Assembly: GCF_003851045.1 (NCBI RefSeq)
Contig: NZ_BFBX01000091.1
Location: 1 to 33,947 of the forward strand
Length of the DNA: 33,947 bases
Reading direction: 5' to 3'
Source: Paenibacillus sp. 598K
GTDB lineage: Bacteria; Bacillota; Bacilli; Paenibacillales; Paenibacillaceae
The notes below the pieces were generated by a model. It saw only the letters and a list, made by a program, of their open reading frames with translations. It ran no database searches and was not told the DNA's origin. Position numbers and translations under genes: made by a program. The number at the start of each line of letters is the position of its first letter. Positions within the stretch are counted from its first letter, which is position 1. This document shows, one piece after another, positions 13,978-21,625 of the stretch.

Positions 13978-15366
13978 ATGGCCAAAGAAACCGGTCTGAT
14001 CGTCCAGCAGTCGCTGGACGCCTTGCTACAGGATATGGACTTTCTCCCTCATCTGAAAGGGCTCGATCGCGAGCAAGCGTTCCGTTCGCTGGGCGCGATC
14101 CTGTCGACGCCCAATCATATTCACAAATCCTATCTGCGAATCGTCCTGGACAGCGGCAACGTCGTGCGCGTGCCGGCCTTCCGGATCCAGCATAATGACA
14201 CCCTCGGCCCCTACAAAGGCGGCATCCGCTTCCACGAGAGCGTCAATGAGGACGAAGTAACCAATCTGGCGACGCTGATGACGCTCAAAAATGCGCTGCA
14301 CGAGGTGCCCTTCGGCGGCGCCAAGGGAGGCATCATCATCAACCCGCGCGACTACTCGGTGCGCGAGCTGTACATGATCTGCAAAAAATATGTCCAGTAC
14401 TTCAGCGACGTGCTTGGTCCCGATAAGGACATCCCGGCCCCCGATATGGGCAGCGGCGAACGCGAGATGGACTGGATGATGGCCGAGTTCAAAAACATCC
14501 ATCCCGGCCAGCCGTATCGCGGCAGCTTTACGGGCAAAAGCGTCGTCAACGGCGGTTCGCTTGGTCGCCGCGAAGCGACTGGCAAGGGCGTTTACTTTAC
14601 GATGCGTTACATGCTGCACGACTTCCTGCACAACCAGAGCTCCTGGCTCGGCAGCGAAACGTCGCGGGACAACCGCTACCTGCAGACCGCGCTCGGGCTC
14701 GCCGAACGGCCGCTCAAGCTGGCTGTGCAGGGCTTCGGCAACGTCGGCTCGGTCGCCGCGCTCGAGGCGTATCAGTGCAAGCTACTACAGAACAAGATCG
14801 TCGCCGTCAGCGACCGCAACCATACCTTGTATAATGAAGACGGACTCGACGTCCCGGCGCTGGTCGACTTCGTAGCTGCCCACGGCGGCGATCTGCCGGT
14901 ATCTGCCGATCAGCTCGGCGAGGCTGGCATCAAGGCGGAGCTGCTGGACCGCGAGGCGGTATTGACGATGGATGTCGACGTGCTCATCCTGGCGGCGCTG
15001 GAGGACCAGATCCATGTCGCCAATGCTGACCAGGTGCGCGCCCGTCTGATCGTCGAGGGCGCCAATGCGCCGGTCACCGGCGATGCCGACCGCATCCTCG
15101 ACGACAAGGGCGTCATCATCATCCCGGACATCCTCGCCAATGCGGGCGGCGTCATCGTCTCCTACTTCGAGTGGCTGCAAGGCCGGGAGACCCAGTTTTA
15201 CAGCGAGGAGGAAGTGTTCCGGCAGCTCGTGGACAAGATGCAGCATACGATGAAGTCGTTGCTGCCGGCATTTTTTGGCGGCTCGCATAGCCTCCGTACC
15301 TACGGCTACAAGCATGCGGTCCACAAGCTCTCGGCGACGCTGTACCGGCTCGGCAAGCTTTATTAA
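13978..15366 (+). CDS. glutamate dehydrogenase (Glu/Leu/Phe/Val dehydrogenase family)
   Basis: A 462-residue enzyme converting glutamate and 2-oxoglutarate with NAD(P). The substrate domain has Lys80 in PYKGGIRFH, Lys104 in TLMTLKNAL and the catalytic Lys116 in FGGAKGGI, with PAPDMGSGEREMDWM after it. The Rossmann domain starts at AVQGFGNVGS (249-258), and the C-terminal IIIPDILANAGGVIVSYFEW is diagnostic. It is about 40 residues longer than RocG/GudB, partly through an insert (about 219-243) before the dinucleotide fold. AGGAGG precedes the ATG. It is monocistronic. Cofactor and direction are not predictable from sequence alone. Confidence 0.94.
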   Translation: MAKETGLIVQQSLDALLQDMDFLPHLKGLDREQAFRSLGAILSTPNHIHKSYLRIVLDSGNVVRVPAFRIQHNDTLGPYKGGIRFHESVNEDEVTNLATLMTLKNALHEVPFGGAKGGIIINPRDYSVRELYMICKKYVQYFSDVLGPDKDIPAPDMGSGEREMDWMMAEFKNIHPGQPYRGSFTGKSVVNGGSLGRREATGKGVYFTMRYMLHDFLHNQSSWLGSETSRDNRYLQTALGLAERPLKLAVQGFGNVGSVAALEAYQCKLLQNKIVAVSDRNHTLYNEDGLDVPALVDFVAAHGGDLPVSADQLGEAGIKAELLDREAVLTMDVDVLILAALEDQIHVANADQVRARLIVEGANAPVTGDADRILDDKGVIIIPDILANAGGVIVSYFEWLQGRETQFYSEEEVFRQLVDKMQHTMKSLLPAFFGGSHSLRTYGYKHAVHKLSATLYRLGKLY

Positions 15367-15453
15367 AAACCGGATTTGATAATCCGCTTCGGATTCGGTA
15401 GGATGGGTATAGAGAAGATATATGTTCAAGTGCGATGTGGAGCGTGAGAGTGC

Positions 15454-16773
15454 ATGAAACTACTGATAGTAGACAACGAAGAGAGAGCCCGCAAAACGAT
15501 CCACCAGCTCGTCAAGTGGGAGGAGTACGGCATCGAGCAGGTGCTCGAAGCCGATAATGGGCTAACAGCCAAGGATATCATTACACGCGAGCATCCGGAG
15601 CTTATCCTCATGGACATGATGATGCCGCAGATGAACGGCGTGGAGCTGATGAAATGGGTGCACGAGCATGAGCCGTCGATCAAGTTCGTCGTCATCAGCG
15701 GTCACGACGACTTTGACTTCGTGCGCAGCACGATGCGCTACGGCGGCATCGACTATCTGCTGAAGCCGGTCGAAGCCAAGGTGCTCGCCGCTGCGCTTAG
15801 CAAGGCGGTCACGGCGTCGCTGCGCGACCAGCAGGAGCGGCAGATCCGCGAGCGCCAACAGCCGCAGGGCAGCCGCTTCATGCCGATGTACGCCGACAAG
15901 CTGCTGTCCGGGCTAATCGACGACGGGGCGCATCACGACTCGACGATGCGCATGCTGAAGGACGAGTGCGGGCTGCCGGAGACGTTCGACACGGCTTCGG
16001 TAGCGATCCTGCAGATCGACCCGACGGACTACAAGCTGCTGCAGCGCTTCGGCAACGACGCCGAGCTGCTGTACTTTGCCCTGCTGAACATCTGCAACGA
16101 GTTCCTCCAGCCGCGTCAGCTCGGCACCGCATTCCGCCATCCTGGCGCGACAGACGAGATCACGCTCATGGTCTGGGATACCAAGATGAGTCTGACCGTA
16201 CTTATGAATGAGATCAACGAAGGCTTGTATACGACGCTGCAGCGCCGGATGCACTTCGGCATCAGTCCGCGGGGCGAGTTCCCCGCCGACGTGCCGCAGC
16301 TGTATCGTCAGGCCGTAGAGGCGCTGCGCTCCCGTAACCTGCTGGAGAGCGACAGCTACATCCATCATGCCAAGCCGGACGCCGACGTGGTCAGCGGCGA
16401 GCATGGCGAAGCGCCCCGCTTCGAGACATATGAGTCCGACTGGGAGCATGCGGTGACGAGCGGACAACCGGAGCTGATCGCGATGGCGGTCGAGGCCTGG
16501 ATCGCCAAGCTGAAGAAATGCACCTCGATCACGCTCGCTCAGCTCGAGGCCTGGGACGATGCGATCGTCCGGCTGCAGACGAGGATGCTCGAGAGCGTGG
16601 CGGGCGCGCAAGCAGCGGAGCTATACGCGCAGCTCCAGCAGGAGCAGCGCGCGCACGCCGCGACGCAGCCAGCCAGCTCCGGCTTTTCGCTGACGGCCCT
16701 GCAGGACCGCTGGCAGCGAATCCTGATCCGCCTCTCGCAAAAGCTGCTCAGCTACAAGCGCCAGCAGCGTTAA
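15454..16773 (+). CDS. YesN-like response regulator lacking the AraC output domain
   Basis: 439 residues. The N-terminal receiver domain (about 2-120) has acidic Asp7/Glu9 in LLIVDNEE, phospho-acceptor Asp54 in ILMDMMMPQMNG and Lys104 in DYLLKPVE, as in YesN-type regulators. The central part (about 140-330) resembles the linker domain of that group (YADKLLSGLI, MHFGISPRGE, LYRQAVEALR). The C-terminus (about 340-439) is helical and ends LSQKLLSYKRQQR; I find no pair of AraC HTH motifs, which normally take the last 100 residues. A terminator follows immediately, so this is not an obvious frameshift. No partner kinase is adjacent. Confidence 0.83.
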   Translation: MKLLIVDNEERARKTIHQLVKWEEYGIEQVLEADNGLTAKDIITREHPELILMDMMMPQMNGVELMKWVHEHEPSIKFVVISGHDDFDFVRSTMRYGGIDYLLKPVEAKVLAAALSKAVTASLRDQQERQIRERQQPQGSRFMPMYADKLLSGLIDDGAHHDSTMRMLKDECGLPETFDTASVAILQIDPTDYKLLQRFGNDAELLYFALLNICNEFLQPRQLGTAFRHPGATDEITLMVWDTKMSLTVLMNEINEGLYTTLQRRMHFGISPRGEFPADVPQLYRQAVEALRSRNLLESDSYIHHAKPDADVVSGEHGEAPRFETYESDWEHAVTSGQPELIAMAVEAWIAKLKKCTSITLAQLEAWDDAIVRLQTRMLESVAGAQAAELYAQLQQEQRAHAATQPASSGFSLTALQDRWQRILIRLSQKLLSYKRQQR

Positions 16774-16781
16774 ACGTTCAA

Positions 16782-16808
16782 CGCCGCCCTGTTCGGGGCG
16801 GCGCTTTT
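16782..16808 (+). terminator. intrinsic terminator after the response regulator gene
   Basis: CGCCGCCC (16782-16789) pairs with GGGCGGCG (16796-16803), followed by CTTTT. The right arm is part of a 33-bp unit that is repeated directly afterwards. Confidence 0.75.
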
Positions 16809-16858
16809 GAGTTGCGCGTTCCTCCTCGGGGCGGCGTTTTTGAGTTGCGCGGTCCTCC
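16794..16858. repeat. tandem 33-bp direct repeat, two units
   Basis: CGGGGCGGCG-Y-TTTTGAGTTG and the following 12 bases occur at 16794-16825 and again at 16827-16858, differing at two positions (C/T and T/G). It looks like a duplication of the terminator's distal half with its T-tract. Confidence 0.8.
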
Positions 16859-16879
16859 CTTCTCGGCCTCCCCGGACTC

Positions 16880-17062
16880 TAATGCTCGCGATCGGCCTTA
16901 TTTGGTCAAAAAGGCTTGGCCTCGAAGGCTAACGCTCGTCAGGGCGCTTACTTTGGTAAAAACGACGCCAAAACGGGCTCTTTTTCATGAATAAGCGCCA
17001 GGGTGAGCGTTACGTTATCCGCGCATGCAAAAAACGGGAAATAAGCGCCAGGGCGAGCGTTA
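16880..17062. repeat. four-copy 24-bp intergenic repeat arranged as an inverted pair of pairs
   Basis: The 24-mer has the core AAATAAGCGCCAGGG plus GCGAGCGTTA-type end. Copies lie at 16880-16903 (minus), 16930-16953 (minus), 16989-17012 (plus) and 17039-17062 (plus). Starts are spaced 50, 59 and 50 bp. The two outer and the two inner copies can pair, giving a long imperfect stem. With the tandem repeat and terminator, these elements fill the 337-bp gene-free stretch at 16774-17110; no ORF with a ribosome binding site is seen there. Confidence 0.78.
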
Positions 17063-17110
17063 GCGTAACAACGGCATATGACGCTTACGCCGTTATAGCG
17101 ACTCGTCTAC

Positions 17111-17965
17111 TTAACTCCCGGTGGTGTGTTCCGCAATCCCGGCTATAATCGCATCCCAATCCGAGGTGTGGAGTTCATGTCCTGCACCTTCCAATGTCAG
17201 CAGACGGGCACCGGGAATCGTCTTCACCAGATGCTCGCCATGAACATAGGGAATGACCGGGTCCAGCGTGCCGTGGATGACCAGTGTGGGGACCGCGATC
17301 TCCGCCGTCCGCAGCAGATACGGCTCGACCCCGGTGATCAGAGCATGATTGTTTATGCTCGCAATATTACGGGCATGGCGTACCTCCAGGGCGGCCAAGT
17401 GCCGCACCCGTTCTTCGTCAAAAGGACGCTCACCATGGAGCACTCGCCATTTTTGTAGAGTGATCGCTGTGACAGCCGCATCGTCACTCCAATCGACGTC
17501 ACCCGCCTGCTCGAAAAAAGCATTGACCCGTTCTTCCGGCGGCGGCAGCTCTGCAGCAAAGTTGGACGTGGCGATCAAGCTGATCGTCAGCACCCGCTGA
17601 GGGTGGCGAAGGGCGATCATCTGTGTCAGCATGCCGCCCATTGACATCCCTGCGATATGCGCGCTCCCGATGCCGTAAGCATCCAGAACCCGGATCGCAT
17701 CATCTGCCATATCTTCAAAAGTATATCCCAGCGCTCCCGCTTCCCAAGCGCTCGAACGCCCGACATTCCGGTTGTCGTAACGGATGACGTAGCGCCCCGC
17801 CGCAGCCAGACGCCCGCAAAACTCTTCCTCCCACCAGACCAATGAGGCTTGCGCCCCCATAATCAGCAGCAGCGCGGGGTGGCTGGGGTCACCAAAGTTT
17901 TCCGCATAGATCTCCACACCGTCTGCCTTAATCATCCGTCCATTCTGTTCATGCGGTTGGTTCAT
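17111..17965 (-). CDS. alpha/beta hydrolase (RdmC/methylesterase-like)
   Basis: A 284-residue alpha/beta hydrolase. The oxyanion region is LLLIMGAQASLVWW, followed by the VIRYDNRNVGRSS strand-loop typical of the aclacinomycin methylesterase (RdmC)-like group. The nucleophile is Ser108 in AGMSMGGML, the acid is Asp235 in HGTLDPVIPY, and the base is His263 in EGAGHELH. GGAGGGA lies 7 nt before the ATG. The gene has a strong promoter about 270 nt upstream and a leader that ends in an intrinsic terminator, pointing to attenuation-type control. The natural ester or epoxide substrate is unknown. Confidence 0.9.
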   Translation of the reverse strand: MNQPHEQNGRMIKADGVEIYAENFGDPSHPALLLIMGAQASLVWWEEEFCGRLAAAGRYVIRYDNRNVGRSSAWEAGALGYTFEDMADDAIRVLDAYGIGSAHIAGMSMGGMLTQMIALRHPQRVLTISLIATSNFAAELPPPEERVNAFFEQAGDVDWSDDAAVTAITLQKWRVLHGERPFDEERVRHLAALEVRHARNIASINNHALITGVEPYLLRTAEIAVPTLVIHGTLDPVIPYVHGEHLVKTIPGARLLTLEGAGHELHTSDWDAIIAGIAEHTTGS

Positions 17966-17984
17966 CTCTTATCCCTCCGTCGGC

Positions 17985-18016
17985 AAAATAAAAAGCACAA
18001 GCGCTCGGCCTGTGCT
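17985..18016 (-). terminator. intrinsic terminator in the leader of the hydrolase gene
   Basis: Read leftward, AGCACAGGC (18016-18008) pairs with GCTTGTGCT (18002-17994), a 9-bp stem with one G-T pair and a 5-nt loop, followed by TTTTATTTT. It lies only about 20 nt before the hydrolase start, after the promoter, so it would stop the transcript before the gene. Confidence 0.75.
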
Positions 18017-18262
18017 CCATTATCGGAAATCCGCATGATAAACAACCTCTGGCCTATGCGATGGTCGGAGGCAATCACTCCCGACGTCAGCTCGCACAAG
18101 CATCCCAGATTACCATGTGGCCATCCATCCTCGATAACGATCACAGGACATAGCTAAATAAGCTAAGCATTCACTGTGTCTCCATCGCGATTAGATTAGC
18201 ACACGTAACCCTCCGTTCCTGTCAGTTAAATCAATCTTAGCACGAGCTGATTCGGCTGTCAA
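17994..18262 (-). promoter_or_regulatory. promoter plus structured leader (candidate attenuator/riboswitch)
   Basis: Promoter TTGACA-N17-TAAGAT is read leftward at 18262-18234 and gives a leader of about 260 nt. At 18101-18094 the leader contains GCTTGTGC, identical to the 3' arm of the terminator, so it can pair with the terminator's 5' arm and act as an antiterminator. I do not recognise a known riboswitch class. A 60-codon GTG-started frame (18144-17962) runs through it and overlaps the hydrolase start; it lacks a convincing ribosome binding site. The remaining gene-free stretch to 18395 holds a REP-like hairpin. Confidence 0.55.
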
Positions 18263-18320
18263 AAGTAGGAGCCGAGGAGGATGTTCGAGTGACATATCCA
18301 GCGTTCCCTGAGAAAAGTAA

Positions 18321-18368
18321 AGGGGACTGTCCCCAAAGTCATCGTTTGATGACTGAGGGTCAGCCCCT
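18321..18368. repeat. REP-like long hairpin after the dehydrogenase gene
   Basis: GGGGACTGTCCCC (18322-18334) is itself palindromic; GTCATC-GTTT-GATGAC (18338-18353) forms an inner stem; the outer arm AGGGGACTGTCCC (18321-18333) can pair with GGGTCAGCCCCT (18357-18368) with two bulges. It lies 27 nt past the stop of the SSADH-like gene and could also terminate the long leftward operon. The GGGGACTGTCCCC head resembles REP elements linked to REP-associated tyrosine transposases. Confidence 0.6.
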
Positions 18369-18395
18369 GCAAATTATGCGATACTTGTCACTCGA

Positions 18396-19814
18396 TTACA
18401 GTTTCAGAGACACGTATTTTACTTCCAGGAACTCCTCGATGCCCCAATGGCCGCCCTCACGGCCTAGACCGCTCTCCTTCATGCCGCCAAACGGCGCCTG
18501 GGCCGTCGCTGGCAGGCCGTCATTGAGGCCGACGATGCCATATTCCAATCCCTCGGAGATCTCGAACGCTTCCTTCAAGTCCTGCGTGAAGACGTAGGCC
18601 GAGAGGCCATAGCGGGAATCGTTGGCTCTGCGGATCACTTCTTCCGTCGTCTGGTACGTCGTCACCGGCAGCAGCGGGCCGAAGGTCTCCTCACGCATGC
18701 ACAGCATCTCGTCCGTAACTCCGGTCAATACGGCCGGTTCGACGAAGTAGCCCGGGCCTTCCGGCGCTTGTACACGGGCAGCTACGGTTGCGCCATGTTC
18801 CACTGCATCGCCCACATGCCGATTCATTTTCTCCACCGCAGCCTTGTTGATGAGCGGGCCCACCGTTGAGCCTTCCTCCAGGCCGTTGCCGACCTTGATG
18901 GTGGACATCGCCTGTGTCAGCTCGGCCACGAACGCATCGTGCACCGACTCGTGCACATAGACGCGGTTCGGGCAGATGCACGTCTGGCCGGCGTTGCGGA
19001 ACTTCGGTGCCATAAGGTCTTTGGCCGCCTGTGCCAGATCGGCGTTCGCCGTCACGATGTACGGAGCGTGGCCGCCCAGCTCCAGCGACAGCTTCTTCAC
19101 CGTATCGGCCGCCTGACGGTACAGCAGCTTGCCGACGCGGGTGGAGCCGGTAAAGGACAGCTTGCTGACACGCGGATCCGCCATCCAGGTCTCGCCGATG
19201 GCCGCCGCATCGCCAGCGATGACGTTCAGTACGCCAGCCGGGATGCCCGCTTCATGCGCGAGTTCTACCAGCTTGTAAGCCGTCAGCGGCGTAAACTCGG
19301 ATGGCTTGACGACCACCGTGCAGCCTGCAGCCAGCGCCGGCGCCACTTTGCGCGTCAGCATCGCAGCCGGGAAATTCCATGGCGTGATAGCCGCTACCAC
19401 ACCAACCGGCTGCTTCGTGACGAGGATGCGTTTGTCGGGTGCGGAAGCCGGGACCGATTGGCCGTAGACGCGCTTGCCTTCCTCGGCGAACCAAGTAAGA
19501 AAGCTGCCGGCGTAAGTCATCTCGCCGATGGCCTCTGGCAACGGCTTGCCCTGCTCCAAGGTCATGATGCGGCCGACCTCCGCTTTGTGCTGCTCGATCA
19601 GATGATGCCAGCGCAGCAGCAGAGCCGCACGTTCGCTCGCCGTCTTGCGGCGCCAAGCCGGTCCTGCCGCATACGCTGCATCAACCGCCGCCGTCGCCTC
19701 TGCTGCGCCAGCATACGCGATACTGCCTACCACCTCAAGTGTTGCCGGGTTCTCGACCGGCTGTCGTTTCTCAGCGCCAATCCACTCGCCGTTGATATAC
19801 AGATTCGTGTCCAT
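18396..19814 (-). CDS. gabD: NAD(P)-dependent succinate-semialdehyde-type aldehyde dehydrogenase
   Basis: 472 residues from the ATG at 19814, which follows AGGAGG; the longer frame to 19892 has no site. Aldehyde dehydrogenase family, closest by sequence pattern to GabD: ITPWNFPAAMLTRKVAPALA (143-162), catalytic Glu245 in LELGGHAPYIV, catalytic Cys279 in NAGQTCICPNR. Cys281 next to it (C-x-C) matches the redox pair known from SSADH. It would oxidise succinate semialdehyde, or a similar omega-oxo acid, to the diacid. It is the last gene of the leftward catabolic cluster, right after the ThDP decarboxylase gene, and probably oxidises that enzyme's aldehyde product. Confidence 0.92.
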   Translation of the reverse strand: MDTNLYINGEWIGAEKRQPVENPATLEVVGSIAYAGAAEATAAVDAAYAAGPAWRRKTASERAALLLRWHHLIEQHKAEVGRIMTLEQGKPLPEAIGEMTYAGSFLTWFAEEGKRVYGQSVPASAPDKRILVTKQPVGVVAAITPWNFPAAMLTRKVAPALAAGCTVVVKPSEFTPLTAYKLVELAHEAGIPAGVLNVIAGDAAAIGETWMADPRVSKLSFTGSTRVGKLLYRQAADTVKKLSLELGGHAPYIVTANADLAQAAKDLMAPKFRNAGQTCICPNRVYVHESVHDAFVAELTQAMSTIKVGNGLEEGSTVGPLINKAAVEKMNRHVGDAVEHGATVAARVQAPEGPGYFVEPAVLTGVTDEMLCMREETFGPLLPVTTYQTTEEVIRRANDSRYGLSAYVFTQDLKEAFEISEGLEYGIVGLNDGLPATAQAPFGGMKESGLGREGGHWGIEEFLEVKYVSLKL

Positions 19815-19909
19815 CGTCCATCCTCCTAAAAGTTTTCCGCGGGAAACCTCACTTATCGCCTGGAGCGTAAAACCTCTCCTGTTGGCACTCAAGCAGCATA
19901 CTAACCGAC

Positions 19910-21598
19910 TCAGTTCGTCACATGCACATCCAGCAGATACGGTCCCTGCGCATCCATGCCGCGGCGAATCGCCGCATCCAGGGCATCCAGTGATGAGACG
20001 CGCTCGGCCGGGACTCCGAAGGACTGAGACATCTGCACCAGATCGGCCGGACCATCCAGATCCAGCGACGGCAGATGCGCGCCGCCGAGCGGCGAGCCCA
20101 TCGCCTTCAGGCCGGTCTTCAGGACGTGATACGCCCGGTTGTTAACGACCAGGAACAGTACCCGCGCCTTGGTAACGACTGCGCTGTAGAGTATCTGCGG
20201 ATAGTACAGGAACGTGCCATCGCCTACAATGCTGACGACCGAGCGATCGGGTTCGGCCAGCGCCGCGCCGACCGCCTGGGAGGTGCCGTGGCCGAGGCCG
20301 CCGCCCTTGCCCGCGGTATAGTGGTTCGGCTCCCACATCGTGATGTGGTCCGTGAACGGCAGCGCATTGGAGACCGCTTCATTGACGATGACGAAGCTTC
20401 CGTCATCCGGCAGCGCCCGACCCAGCGCCTCGGCGATCAGCGCCGGCGTCAGCACGCCCTTGCTGCGGTCGCTCTCGCGTACGGCGGCCAGCTGCTCCCG
20501 CCGGGCCTGTGCCTGCGCTTGCACGGCTGCGCTCCGCTTCGCCAACGCAGCCCCGCTCCTGCTAGTCGAGTCGGCATCCTGACCCTTCAACCCGCCAGCA
20601 ATCTCAGCAGCCAGCGCCTCCAGGCTGACCCGGATATCGCCCCAGGCGCCGATGCCTTCGACGTGATTTTTGCCGATCTCCCACGGGTCGTCATGCAGAT
20701 ACAGCACCGTCGTGTCCGGGCCCACCAGACTGCCGCCCCCGTCGTATAGCGCCAGCGGCGCCTGGACGCTGACGCCGACGAAGAAGATCGTATCGTAGCC
20801 GCTGTAAGTCCGGCGGATCGCCGGACCGTTCATCGGCAGTGTGCCTAGATAGTGCGGATGCCGGTTGTCGAAGCTCTGGCGCGTCGGCATCCCTTCGGAC
20901 AGCACGGCGATGCCGGTCAGCTCCGAGAGTCGCTGCAGCGCCTCATTGGCGTGCGCGTCGCCGACGCCGTCGCCGGCGACGATCAGCGGCCGCTCGGCAG
21001 TCAGCAGCCGGTCGGCAATCGCACGCAGCGCTTCAGGATCTGCCGCAAACCGCGAGGCGACGTGCAGCGGCTTTGGCAGCGTCTCGACGGCGGCTTCGGC
21101 CATCGAGATGTCGTAAGGCACGGAGAGGAAGACCGGGCCATGCGGCGGCGTCATGGCTACCTTGAAGGCGCGGACCAGCGCCTGCGGCCATTCCTCGGCA
21201 TGGCGTACTTCATGCGCCCACTTGGTCATGCTCTTCACCTGTCCGACATGATCGCCAGCGAGGATCGGCTCGTCCAGCAGCAGCCGGGTGTGATGCTGGC
21301 CGGCGATCACGATCAGCGGGATCCCCGCCCGGTAGGCGTTGTAGATGTTGCCCATGCCGTTGGCCAGTCCCGGTGCGACATGCAGGATAACGACCGCAGG
21401 CTTGCCCGATTGCCGGGCGTAGCCCATCGCCATGCCTACGGCATTGGCTTCATGCAGCGCAGTGATATATTCGAACCCCTCATGCTTGGGCACGCCGTCG
21501 ATGAACGGCAGCTCCGAGGTCCCTGGATTGCCAAACAGATAAGGCACGTCATAATGGCGAAGCAGTTGAAACAGCAAATCCCGGCTCCAAGTCGTCAT
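19910..21598 (-). CDS. ThDP-dependent 2-oxo acid decarboxylase (benzoylformate decarboxylase-like)
   Basis: 562 residues with the three-domain ThDP fold. The N-terminal PYR domain has GNPGTSELPFIDG (Ser28 matches the active-site Ser of benzoylformate decarboxylase), the cofactor-activating Glu50 in ALHEANAVGMAMGY, and His73 in ILHVAPGLANGMGN. The PP domain has the VGDGTFLYYP...VVNNRAY ThDP/Mg2+ motif. The family decarboxylates 2-oxo acids to aldehydes; adjacency to an SSADH-type dehydrogenase suggests 2-oxoglutarate or a related oxo-diacid rather than benzoylformate. GAGGAG precedes the ATG. Carboligase activity is an alternative. Confidence 0.88.
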   Translation of the reverse strand: MTTWSRDLLFQLLRHYDVPYLFGNPGTSELPFIDGVPKHEGFEYITALHEANAVGMAMGYARQSGKPAVVILHVAPGLANGMGNIYNAYRAGIPLIVIAGQHHTRLLLDEPILAGDHVGQVKSMTKWAHEVRHAEEWPQALVRAFKVAMTPPHGPVFLSVPYDISMAEAAVETLPKPLHVASRFAADPEALRAIADRLLTAERPLIVAGDGVGDAHANEALQRLSELTGIAVLSEGMPTRQSFDNRHPHYLGTLPMNGPAIRRTYSGYDTIFFVGVSVQAPLALYDGGGSLVGPDTTVLYLHDDPWEIGKNHVEGIGAWGDIRVSLEALAAEIAGGLKGQDADSTSRSGAALAKRSAAVQAQAQARREQLAAVRESDRSKGVLTPALIAEALGRALPDDGSFVIVNEAVSNALPFTDHITMWEPNHYTAGKGGGLGHGTSQAVGAALAEPDRSVVSIVGDGTFLYYPQILYSAVVTKARVLFLVVNNRAYHVLKTGLKAMGSPLGGAHLPSLDLDGPADLVQMSQSFGVPAERVSSLDALDAAIRRGMDAQGPYLLDVHVTN

Positions 21599-21625
21599 GG
21601 TTGCCTGCTCCTCTCGTTCTATGCT

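Noticed and set aside
16774..17110. CRISPR array
   Set aside because: The repeats are in mixed orientation, only four, imperfect, and without cas genes; the spacing is not array-like across all copies.
17962..18144. 60-codon GTG-started frame overlapping the hydrolase start
   Set aside because: It encodes the terminator hairpin as part of its end, lacks a convincing ribosome binding site and shows no recognisable family. A leader peptide cannot be fully excluded.
18289..18597. GTG-started plus-strand frame preceded by GAGGAGG
   Set aside because: The ribosome binding site is tempting, but the frame runs through the REP-like hairpin and then antisense to the well-supported dehydrogenase gene; no family features.
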